Shown one piece after another: positions 1-5,999 of a DNA stretch of 6,518 nucleotides. The DNA is taken from assembly GCA_002397345.1 (NCBI GenBank), contig DHAH01000130.1, positions 19,880-26,397 of the forward strand, written 5' to 3'. Numbering within the stretch: position 1 is the first letter of the stretch; each line of letters starts with the position of its first letter. Source of the DNA: Clostridiales bacterium UBA4959 (GTDB taxonomy: Bacteria; Bacillota; Clostridia; Oscillospirales; CAG-272). The translations under genes and the position numbers were made by a program. The notes beneath the pieces were generated by a model, which was not told where the DNA came from, ran no database searches, and was given only the letters and a program-made list of their open reading frames with translations.

Positions 1-3000
1 TACGCACCGCAACAAAGTCAAGTTTCGGGTTTGCAGCTTCAAAGTTACGCAGTTCATTCGCGTAATCCTCATATGTTTTACCGTGCAGATCCTTTTTCCC
101 GCGCGGCTTTTTTTCGAGACTGCGGAGGATATAATCATATTCGCCTATGAATTGGACTGCCGCCGACTCGCTGACTTCATTACCTTTAATTATTTTATCA
201 GAAATTCTTAAATTGCGCACGCGGTTACGTAAATCATCTTTAAATAGTATAGCCGCCTGCTCATTCTTCATGATTGGTGTGCGGTATGTCGCGATCATAC
301 GGTCAGCGGTTTCTTTGTCGGGAGCAATATCACGGATATTACGTTCAAAGGTTTCACGTTCATATAATAATCCGCTCTTTTTATCATCCCAACGCATTAT
401 GTTTCCGATGCTCTCATCGGCTTGTTTGGCAAGCCCCTCTTTACGACCGGCATTATACCTTTTGATAGGAGACTCGGCAGCGGCAAGCTTCTTTTTCGCT
501 TCATACACCTGCAAAATATCTGCACGATTTTCAACATCAGCCAATTTATCCGGCGTAATCGAACCCGCGAGAAGCTGCTCAACCACGGCATTGTCTGCGT
601 CGGTGAGCATAATACGCTGTACTACTTTTGAAACTTCTTTTCGCTGTTTGCTCACCTCATCATAGAATTTTTTTAATGTTTTTGCCGTGTCGCTTCGTTC
701 AGCAGGAGTATCACCAGCCGCGGACACCATGCGTAAACCCGCTTCACGCTTTTCCGCCCGAGCATTAGCATCATTGACATACCGCTTAACTTTGTCCAGT
801 TCAGTCGTGTAATCGCTTATTGAACGTTCAAAATCGCGCCGCGCGCTTTCCTTGAACATCGGAGCGTCCGAACCATAATAAGTATCAAGGTCATATTCAG
901 CACGTTTAAGTTTCTGTGCCACCTCTGCTATATGCCGGAGCTGGTCTGCGGGATGTGTGATATTCTCCGGAAACAGTGAAGGAGACATTTCCGCAAGTTC
1001 GGTATAAAAAGAATCGACCGGCATCCCGCCTTCGTTTTTTAGACGGAGAGTGCCAAAATTACGTTTTCGGAACGCTTCATAATCGCCAATATCGTGCATA
1101 TTACGCTCGCCTAACGTGAGCGCCGTGCTGTGTATAGCCGCACGAACCTCATCATTTTCGGAAAGATAAGCTTCGTTGTCAACAATCCCGCGGTTATACG
1201 CCTCTTCGAATACACGGTCGAGTGTTTCAGGAGAGATTTTCCCGCTTGTCCAATATTCAGCTGCTATTTCCTGCGCCGAGGGCAGAAGGAAGCTCTGCAT
1301 GTCGCCATATTTTACAGATAGTAATTTCGTCATATCACGCGCCAGCGTCCGAGCCGCGCGATCAGCGGCGTCCTTCGCCTTGCCGCGAAGCTCTTCGACA
1401 GTTTCCGGATCCGCGGTAGTAGATATAGAATATTCCGTTTTTGCACTCTTTATAGCGTCGCTCTGATCCAGCGCTTTCGCATACATATCCCGCACCCTGC
1501 GAGCTTCGCGCTGCTCCGGCGTGCCGGTCAATTTCGTTATAATCCCCTCTAACCAATCTTTAATCCGCTGCCCAAGCGAGCGATCACGTTTAACAAGCGA
1601 ATTTATAGCAGCCTCATCGGTCATAAGATTTTTTTGAAGATATTCCGCGACCAGTTCCGTATCAACCGATGTCCCGTCGAGTGTAATCCCATGTTTCGCA
1701 TAACGTTCTACCATTTCCGCGCGCGCCGCGTCAATCCCGTCACCGAGCTTGCCTGTCACATAATCACGCAGACCGGTATAAGCTTTCACGCCTTCTACCG
1801 AGTGTGTCAGCTCATGCGCGAACGTCGCTAACACGGGATTTTCAGACGCAGTGTTAATATATATTTTGCCGTCGCTGTAATAACCGTTTTCAGGACCGGC
1901 AGAATAATAAAACGCAGTTTCGCGCCCCAGCTTCGCTCCCAGCCGCTCCGCGACGGCAATATCATCCGGCGATACGCTCCACATCCGACCGGTATAAGCC
2001 GCCTGCGATTCACCGGCTTTCGGCAGCACCAACCGGGGAACTGTTGTTACATTTTTATTACCGTTTGCGTATAATGTATTGACAGCGTCGCCGGATTGTG
2101 TTATGCTGTTATCGGATGCAGGAGCCGTTTTTTTACGCGGCGTTGAGGAAGCTGATGGATCGCCCGAATATTGGGTATGAACGTTAAACTCTGCATCTGT
2201 TTTTTGCGAATTATACTTGACATCTTTAACTTTTTGGAGTAAACTGATAACAGATGGTGCATTGCCGCCGGGGGTGCTGATGTTTTTCACTGAAGTCCCG
2301 GTCTTGAACGGCAATGCGCCATTTTCTTCTGTCAGCACTTCATGTAAATAAAATCTATTTGCTCCGTTATTACGTATTAATACTACTCCACCTATGTATG
2401 GCTTTTCACCAATAACGATTGGAGCTGCGACCACAGCGGTATCGTAGCTTCTGTTTTTCCAGTTCGTCTGAAAATCTATTATTTTACCCTGTTCGATAAT
2501 CATTGGAACAGCAGCAAAAGACGCCGCTTTAACCCTGCCTATGCCATGTGCTATATCATCTTTTACCCCGTTAATATCAAGGGTAACGTTACCAAGCTGC
2601 GGAGAACGAGCTACGTTTCCTATAGCATTAAAATAATTGCCGACTTGTGTTGCTAAGTCAATTTCAGATTTTTTATATTCTTCGCCCGAAATTTTTATGA
2701 CCGGCTGCATATGCGCCACACTGTTAATTCCGGCGTCAAGATCGCTCTGTGTAAATTTCACATCGCCGACAGAATATTGTACTTCTGCTTTCGGAAGCAT
2801 CACAAGTCCATCATTTTCAAACTCGCTCGCGACTTTTTGAGCCGCTGTATTATAATCATTTTGTAGTCCGCGAAGCTTTACCGCGTCGTTCATCATGGAC
2901 AGCGCGCCGATTTCCTCATTGGTGATGTCGCCGCCCGCTCTGCGCTTTGCGTCAAGTTCCGACGCAAAGCCGCTCACATCCGGAGATCCCTGCGCGTCAT

Positions 3001-4213
3001 TTATAAGCGCCTGCACCGCTCCGGGCGACGTATTTATCTTTGCACCCTCTCGCGCCGCGACCGCACCTCTATAACTTTCAGGTATCTCAGAAACGCCAAA
3101 TAGAGCGCCGATCGCACCGCCCATGAGCGCCGCGCCTCCAACCTGACCCCAATCTACTTTAGCGTTACGGTCATATGTGGCACGCTTCGCCAAAGTATCT
3201 CCAAGTTCTTGTATACCTTCCTCGATGCCTTCACCGATAACATTTTTAAGCATATACGACCCGGCGGCACGCAGCGCTGGATTTGTTATTTTTTCGGTGA
3301 GTTTTGTCAATGCGCCGCCCAGCGCACCGTCAATTATACCCTTGCCAAGACCTGCCGCGCCGCCTATAAGCTGCTCACCTGCACCCTCTACGAATGAAGA
3401 AAGTAAGGCATAGCTCGCGGCATCCTGCGCCGACGCACCCTCTGAAATCGCCTGACGGATCGCCGAAGAATATGTAGACGCCGATATAATACCGGAAGAT
3501 ATAAGCTGTCCCAGCGCAGCCGGAGCGCCAGCGCCGCCGGTCGCCGCCGTTGCAAGCACAGAAGGCAGCATGTGCCCGATGTTATATGACAGTTCTCCGC
3601 TGAATTTTGTTAATCCACTTTTATCGGTTAAATCATACAGCTCAGCCGAGCGGCGGGCGTTATTATCAAGCTGTTTTGTCGCGGCAGAGTTTAAGATATA
3701 TTCTGACGCGCCTTCCGCATATTTTTTTTCATCTTCTTTTTTCGATGCAAGCGGTAGTTTGCCGTCACGAGCATCCGGCAGCGTAAATTTATTTTTATAC
3801 CTGGAGGCAGCGCCGCCTATCGTGTTAGCCGTATTAAGCACCGTATCCATAACTCCGCGCGATAACTCGTTTTTTAAATATTCGCTACCCGCATAAAAAC
3901 CGCTCGCATTACCCATCCGGCGCGCCATTTGCGCCTGTGTCGAATTATCCCTATTTTCCCGCACAGCGTCGAGTGCGGTTTGACGCATAGCAAGACCTTC
4001 CGGCGTGTTTGTCTTAAACTCCTCAAGCGTGAGCGGCTTATATAACACTGGCAACCGCTGTGAAGGCGGTACATACGCGGGAATTTCTTTCTTTGGCACG
4101 CTCACGCTCGGCAACGGCACAAGCGGTTTTACCGCCACCGGCGCAAGTCGCGGTTTTTCTTCGTATAATACCGGCTTTTTCTTATCATACGCCGACGGTA
4201 ATCTTATAGCCAT
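1..4213 (-). CDS. Giant phage polyvalent protein with LPD3/BECR-like domain and HELTH zinc metallopeptidase (3' partial)
   Basis: An uninterrupted frame of 1404 codons runs from ATG at 4213 to the window edge with no stop; I checked every in-frame triplet. Layout: residues 1-60 proline-rich; about 210-376 Gly/Ala-rich and hydrophobic, ending in a GAIGALFG-type stretch; about 505-660 an LPD3/BECR-like domain (H556, W585, N587-R588, Y590, H624); 670-725 a low-complexity Ser/Thr/Pro/Asn linker; about 740-895 a zincin with HELTH at 800-804; about 985-1100 a polyvalent-associated domain with FRKRNFG (1048-1054) and ITHPADQL (1085-1092); then charged, coiled-coil-like helices; about 1255-1404 a further conserved-looking region with ESAAVQFIGE (1349-1358). 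This architecture matches phage 'large polyvalent proteins', thought to be packaged and injected with DNA to act on the host. The start is favoured by GGGGG seven bases upstream. It lies three bases after the preceding gene's stop and in the same frame. No Cys codon is present. The C-terminus, often holding more effector domains, is missing. Family recognition is from memory; catalytic activity is untested. Confidence 0.92.
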   Translation of the reverse strand, partial: MAIRLPSAYDKKKPVLYEEKPRLAPVAVKPLVPLPSVSVPKKEIPAYVPPSQRLPVLYKPLTLEEFKTNTPEGLAMRQTALDAVRENRDNSTQAQMARRMGNASGFYAGSEYLKNELSRGVMDTVLNTANTIGGAASRYKNKFTLPDARDGKLPLASKKEDEKKYAEGASEYILNSAATKQLDNNARRSAELYDLTDKSGLTKFSGELSYNIGHMLPSVLATAATGGAGAPAALGQLISSGIISASTYSSAIRQAISEGASAQDAASYALLSSFVEGAGEQLIGGAAGLGKGIIDGALGGALTKLTEKITNPALRAAGSYMLKNVIGEGIEEGIQELGDTLAKRATYDRNAKVDWGQVGGAALMGGAIGALFGVSEIPESYRGAVAAREGAKINTSPGAVQALINDAQGSPDVSGFASELDAKRRAGGDITNEEIGALSMMNDAVKLRGLQNDYNTAAQKVASEFENDGLVMLPKAEVQYSVGDVKFTQSDLDAGINSVAHMQPVIKISGEEYKKSEIDLATQVGNYFNAIGNVARSPQLGNVTLDINGVKDDIAHGIGRVKAASFAAVPMIIEQGKIIDFQTNWKNRSYDTAVVAAPIVIGEKPYIGGVVLIRNNGANRFYLHEVLTEENGALPFKTGTSVKNISTPGGNAPSVISLLQKVKDVKYNSQKTDAEFNVHTQYSGDPSASSTPRKKTAPASDNSITQSGDAVNTLYANGNKNVTTVPRLVLPKAGESQAAYTGRMWSVSPDDIAVAERLGAKLGRETAFYYSAGPENGYYSDGKIYINTASENPVLATFAHELTHSVEGVKAYTGLRDYVTGKLGDGIDAARAEMVERYAKHGITLDGTSVDTELVAEYLQKNLMTDEAAINSLVKRDRSLGQRIKDWLEGIITKLTGTPEQREARRVRDMYAKALDQSDAIKSAKTEYSISTTADPETVEELRGKAKDAADRAARTLARDMTKLLSVKYGDMQSFLLPSAQEIAAEYWTSGKISPETLDRVFEEAYNRGIVDNEAYLSENDEVRAAIHSTALTLGERNMHDIGDYEAFRKRNFGTLRLKNEGGMPVDSFYTELAEMSPSLFPENITHPADQLRHIAEVAQKLKRAEYDLDTYYGSDAPMFKESARRDFERSISDYTTELDKVKRYVNDANARAEKREAGLRMVSAAGDTPAERSDTAKTLKKFYDEVSKQRKEVSKVVQRIMLTDADNAVVEQLLAGSITPDKLADVENRADILQVYEAKKKLAAAESPIKRYNAGRKEGLAKQADESIGNIMRWDDKKSGLLYERETFERNIRDIAPDKETADRMIATYRTPIMKNEQAAILFKDDLRNRVRNLRISDKIIKGNEVSESAAVQFIGEYDYILRSLEKKPRGKKDLHGKTYEDYANELRNFEAANPKLDFVAVR
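914..1261 (-). other. Polyvalent-protein-associated conserved domain (FRKRNFG...ITHPADQL)
   Basis: Residues about 985-1100. DIGDYEAFRKRNFGTLRL, then VDSFYTELAEMSPSLFPENI and THPADQLRHIAEV, match a segment I recognise from giant gut-phage proteins, where it follows the zincin. No enzymatic motif is visible, so it is probably structural or a packaging determinant. Confidence 0.55.
1529..1996 (-). other. Zinc metallopeptidase (zincin) domain of the polyvalent protein
   Basis: Residues about 740-895. The motif FAHELTHSVEG gives HExxH with H800, E801 (catalytic base) and H804; a candidate third zinc ligand is E853 or E857 in ELVAEYLQ. Upstream, GRETAFYYSAGPENGYYSDG and KIYINTASENP fit the strands that precede the active helix in phage-associated zincins. 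Probable role is processing of the polyvalent protein itself or cleavage of host proteins after delivery (inference). The key residues expected for activity are intact. Confidence 0.8.
2234..2701 (-). other. LPD3 / BECR-like domain of the polyvalent protein, putative nuclease
   Basis: Residues about 505-660. The order is a KISGEEYKKS strand, a helix, DDIAHGIGRVKAASF, IIEQGKIIDFQTNWKNRSYD, a strand run with PYIGGVVLIRNN, RFYLHEVL, and a tail PSVISLLQKVKDVK. This is the layout I know from the large-polyvalent-protein-associated domain LPD3, grouped with barnase-EndoU-ColicinE5/D-RelE-like folds. Candidate functional residues are H556, K562, W585, R588, Y590 and H624. Whether it cuts RNA is unproven, and the exact family name should be confirmed by profile search. 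Confidence 0.6.
2944..2970. repeat. Perfect 10-bp inverted repeat inside the polyvalent gene
   Basis: GCTTTGCGTC at 2944-2953 is matched by GACGCAAAGC at 2961-2970 with a seven-base loop. It lies in codons for FASELDAK, in the linker before the LPD3-like domain. Neither side has a T run, so it is not a terminator. Confidence 0.6.
3086..3586 (-). other. Gly/Ala-rich hydrophobic segment of the polyvalent protein
   Basis: Residues about 210-376 are rich in Gly, Ala, Ile, Leu and Ser with few charges, for example TAATGGAGAPAALG, GGAAGLGKGIIDGALGG and GGAALMGGAIGALFG. Several amphipathic or hydrophobic helices are likely. Similar segments precede the enzymatic domains in other phage polyvalent proteins and could contact or cross the membrane during ejection; that role is inference. 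Confidence 0.55.
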
Positions 4214-4216
4214 TTT

Positions 4217-5950
4217 TTAACCCCCGTTTTTCGCTTTATTAATGTCGTCCATTGTATATCCATAAGCCAGCAGCGCGTTTACTACTTCGTCAGAATAATC
4301 TCCGGCATTAAACCGAGCGATTATATTCTCTATGCCGCCGGACGATGTACCCAGCTCGTTATCTGTAAAATAACGTTTGAGTATGGTTTTATCGGCATCC
4401 GTGGCCTTACCTTTGTTATTGCGGTCGTACGCGTTGCGCACCTCCGAAACCTGCGCGGAATCGAGCGGAAAACGTCCCCTCTGTGTAGTCAGCACATACA
4501 GGTTATCGCTGTCCGGACTCTTTGTTAACTTATATCCGCCTTCGACCGGATCAACATACGCAGGATAATAACCCGCTCCGGAAGATCCAGAGCTGCCGGA
4601 GACGTTAATCCCAAGCGCTTTAAGACCGCTGTAATCGCCATATTGCGCCGCCAGCTTTGCAAGTTCAAGCTGACGCTTATATGTGTCACTGTTGCCGCCA
4701 CCTTCGTTCTCAATGCGCGAAGTATTAATTCCCAACGCATTCAGTTGACTGTAATCGCCGTATTTCGCCGCGTTCATGGCAAGTTCAAGCTGGCGGTTAT
4801 ATTCGTCGTTCTGACGAGCCGAAGCCAAATTATTTTCATACGCCGATGTATCAAGCCCCAGCGCACGCAGACCGCTGTAATCACCGTATTGTGCGGCAAT
4901 CTCGGCAAGCGCCCTATCTCTCTGATAGGCGGACTGCGTATCAGAAAGCGCGTCACGTCCGCGGTTATACGCCGTTTGGTCATTCCCCTGCTTATAATTA
5001 AGATCGTCGAGCAGTTGTCCATAATCGAAACTCCGGTCGGCATTATACTGTGACAGGTTATCGCGGTATTTACCGTAATCGTCGCTCTCCAGCGCCCGCC
5101 CGGCGTCGAGTTGGGACAACAATCGGTTATACCCATCGGAATAAATGCCGTAATCGAACCCTCGGTTAGTGTTGTACTGCGAAAGGTTATCGAGATATTT
5201 CGCATAGTCATTCTGTTCAACGCCCTGCACCGCCGAAAGTGACGACAACTTATTTTGATATTCCTGCAAATATCGGTTATATGCCTGATTATACAGCTCG
5301 GGGATTTTATCCGACAGTTTCGACGCGTAATAATCGCCCGCCTGACCTGCCGCCGTAACCGCATACGAGGACGGACGTCCGCCAGTCGCCGCCGATGCAG
5401 CGCCCAGCGCGTCAGCCGTCGCGCGCTGCCCCTCGCGGGTATATTCTTTTTTGTAGGCCTCATACGACGGATCAGTGTTTTGGTCATACGAAAACGGCGC
5501 ACGGTTGATTATACCGCCTAATATAGCGTCAATCTGCCCCCCATACCGGTTGTTATACGTCGGCTGCGGCGCGCTGTAGCTGTATTCGCCGTAATTTTTA
5601 ACGTTCTTATATATATCCGCCAGCTCATCAGCGTAATTGTTTTTATATTCCGGCGCAGCTCCGGGCGAAAACGACGACGGTGTTTGATATGGATTGTATT
5701 GCGTTCCATCCGCTCCGCCGATGTAATTTCCATATTGGCGTCGTATCTCTTCAGCGCGATTGTTAGCCGCAGCACGAGCAGCGGCGCCCGCGTCGTCCAT
5801 AGCGGTGTTATAATAATCGCGCTTCGCGGAAAGCAGCCCCATGCCCGCCGACGGATATTTTTGCGCAAGCTCAAGGTCATATTGTGAAAACCGATTATTC
5901 ATTCCCGCGGCGTTCAGCGCCCTCTCAAAATCTTCGTATGTATACGCCAT
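4217..5950 (-). CDS. Phage repeat-containing structural protein of unknown function, 577 aa
   Basis: Begins MAYTYEDFERAL and ends with TAA at 4217-4219. An in-frame ATG at 5995 would add 15 residues, but it has no Shine-Dalgarno and sits inside a hairpin. ATG 5950 has AAGGGGGA five bases upstream and is preferred. The N-terminal 80 residues (FSQYDLELAQKYPSAGMGLL, then Ala-rich helix and QYGNYIGG) resemble a family I have seen beside structural genes in gut Firmicutes phages; no function is established that I know of. Residues about 220-450 form a degenerate solenoid: two DNLSQYN units (248-268, 291-311), recurrent YNR/YKR motifs (224, 274, 328, 384, 424) and three units centred on QYGDYSGL (346-368, 386-410, 426-450). 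A Ser/Gly linker follows, then a smaller C-terminal domain (about 460-577) ending in NGG. The protein is very rich in Tyr, Asn, Asp and Ala and lacks Cys, His and Trp. No signal peptide or membrane segment is evident. Placed between a virion protein and a polyvalent protein, it may be an internal virion, tail or ejection component (inference). Confidence 0.93.
   Translation of the reverse strand: MAYTYEDFERALNAAGMNNRFSQYDLELAQKYPSAGMGLLSAKRDYYNTAMDDAGAAARAAANNRAEEIRRQYGNYIGGADGTQYNPYQTPSSFSPGAAPEYKNNYADELADIYKNVKNYGEYSYSAPQPTYNNRYGGQIDAILGGIINRAPFSYDQNTDPSYEAYKKEYTREGQRATADALGAASAATGGRPSSYAVTAAGQAGDYYASKLSDKIPELYNQAYNRYLQEYQNKLSSLSAVQGVEQNDYAKYLDNLSQYNTNRGFDYGIYSDGYNRLLSQLDAGRALESDDYGKYRDNLSQYNADRSFDYGQLLDDLNYKQGNDQTAYNRGRDALSDTQSAYQRDRALAEIAAQYGDYSGLRALGLDTSAYENNLASARQNDEYNRQLELAMNAAKYGDYSQLNALGINTSRIENEGGGNSDTYKRQLELAKLAAQYGDYSGLKALGINVSGSSGSSGAGYYPAYVDPVEGGYKLTKSPDSDNLYVLTTQRGRFPLDSAQVSEVRNAYDRNNKGKATDADKTILKRYFTDNELGTSSGGIENIIARFNAGDYSDEVVNALLAYGYTMDDINKAKNGG
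4221..4225 (-). promoter_or_regulatory. Shine-Dalgarno of the polyvalent protein, inside the preceding gene's last codons
   Basis: GGGGG on the minus strand lies seven bases upstream of ATG 4213 and also encodes the final Gly-Gly of the repeat protein. Ribosomes terminating at 4217-4219 would be directly over the next start, so translational coupling of the two genes is likely. Confidence 0.7.
4601..4918 (-). repeat. Three tandem units of about 25 codons in the repeat protein (QYGDYSGL units)
   Basis: Units at 4847-4918, 4721-4795 and 4601-4675 encode variants of RxLxLAxxAAQYGDYSGLxALGIxTS. Successive units start 42 and 40 codons apart, joined by variable spacers. They are conserved at DNA level too, for example GTAATCGCC on the plus strand in two of them and GTAATCACC in the third. 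The helix-turn-helix-like pattern with AA..GDY..L.ALG suggests a short helical solenoid, superficially like ankyrin-type repeats. Confidence 0.85.
5018..5209 (-). repeat. Two tandem DNLSQYN units in the repeat protein
   Basis: Units at 5147-5209 and 5018-5080 encode DYxKYxDNLSQYNxxRxFDYG and start 43 codons apart. Both carry the same NLSQYN core and FDYG ending. They lie just N-terminal of the QYGDYSGL units and share the periodic YNR motif, so the whole segment is probably one diverged repeat array. Confidence 0.82.
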
Positions 5951-5954
5951 ATAG

Positions 5955-5962
5955 TCCCCCTT
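5955..5962 (-). promoter_or_regulatory. Shine-Dalgarno of the 577-aa repeat protein
   Basis: On the minus strand AAGGGGGA precedes ATG 5950, with five bases (ACTAT) between the G run and the start. It pairs with the 16S anti-Shine-Dalgarno as AAGGAGG would, with one G-U wobble. This site decides the start: the upstream in-frame ATG at 5995 has no purine-rich element before it. Confidence 0.8.
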
Positions 5963-5972
5963 TTTTATAATC

Positions 5973-5993
5973 GGTCGGAGTAACACCCCGACC
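5973..5993 (-). other. Intergenic hairpin between structural and repeat protein genes
   Basis: The minus-strand RNA folds GGUCGGGGU against ACUCCGACC around a GUU loop: nine pairs, one of them G-U. It sits in the 49-base gap, about 22 bases upstream of ATG 5950. It is followed by GAUUAUAAAAAAGG rather than a U run, so it is not a normal intrinsic terminator in this direction. On the plus strand it is followed by ATACAGTCATATT, again without a T tract. Possible roles are mRNA processing, 3' end protection of the upstream message or keeping the ribosome site open. No role can be proven from the sequence. Confidence 0.6.
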
Positions 5994-5999
5994 ATACAG

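Noticed and set aside
147..665. Plus-strand open frame of 172 codons
   Set aside because: It lies fully antisense to the long, family-matching minus-strand gene, has no good ribosome site and reads as Ser-rich low-complexity shadow. The same applies to plus-strand frames at 1176-1466, 3177-3413, 3570-3896 and 4643-5053.
3722..3729. Run of eight A on the minus strand as a programmed frameshift site
   Set aside because: The main frame continues intact for over 1200 codons afterwards and I saw no alternative frame product or stimulatory structure, so it is simply Glu-Lys-Lys coding.
4774..5502. Minus-strand open frame of 242 codons in another frame of the repeat protein
   Set aside because: Its Arg/Ile-rich translation is the out-of-frame reading of Tyr-, Asn- and Ala-rich repeats. 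It has no recognisable domain. The frames at 5518-5880 and 6239-6478 are similar shadows.
5951..5995. Upstream start at 5995 for the repeat protein
   Set aside because: No Shine-Dalgarno precedes it and its first codons fall in the hairpin, while ATG 5950 has a strong, well-spaced site and begins the family-like MAYTYEDFE sequence.
5955..5999. Intrinsic terminator in the gap between the first two genes
   Set aside because: The hairpin lacks a following T tract on either strand; the T6 at 5961-5966 lies on the wrong side for a plus-strand terminator and reads as A on the minus strand.
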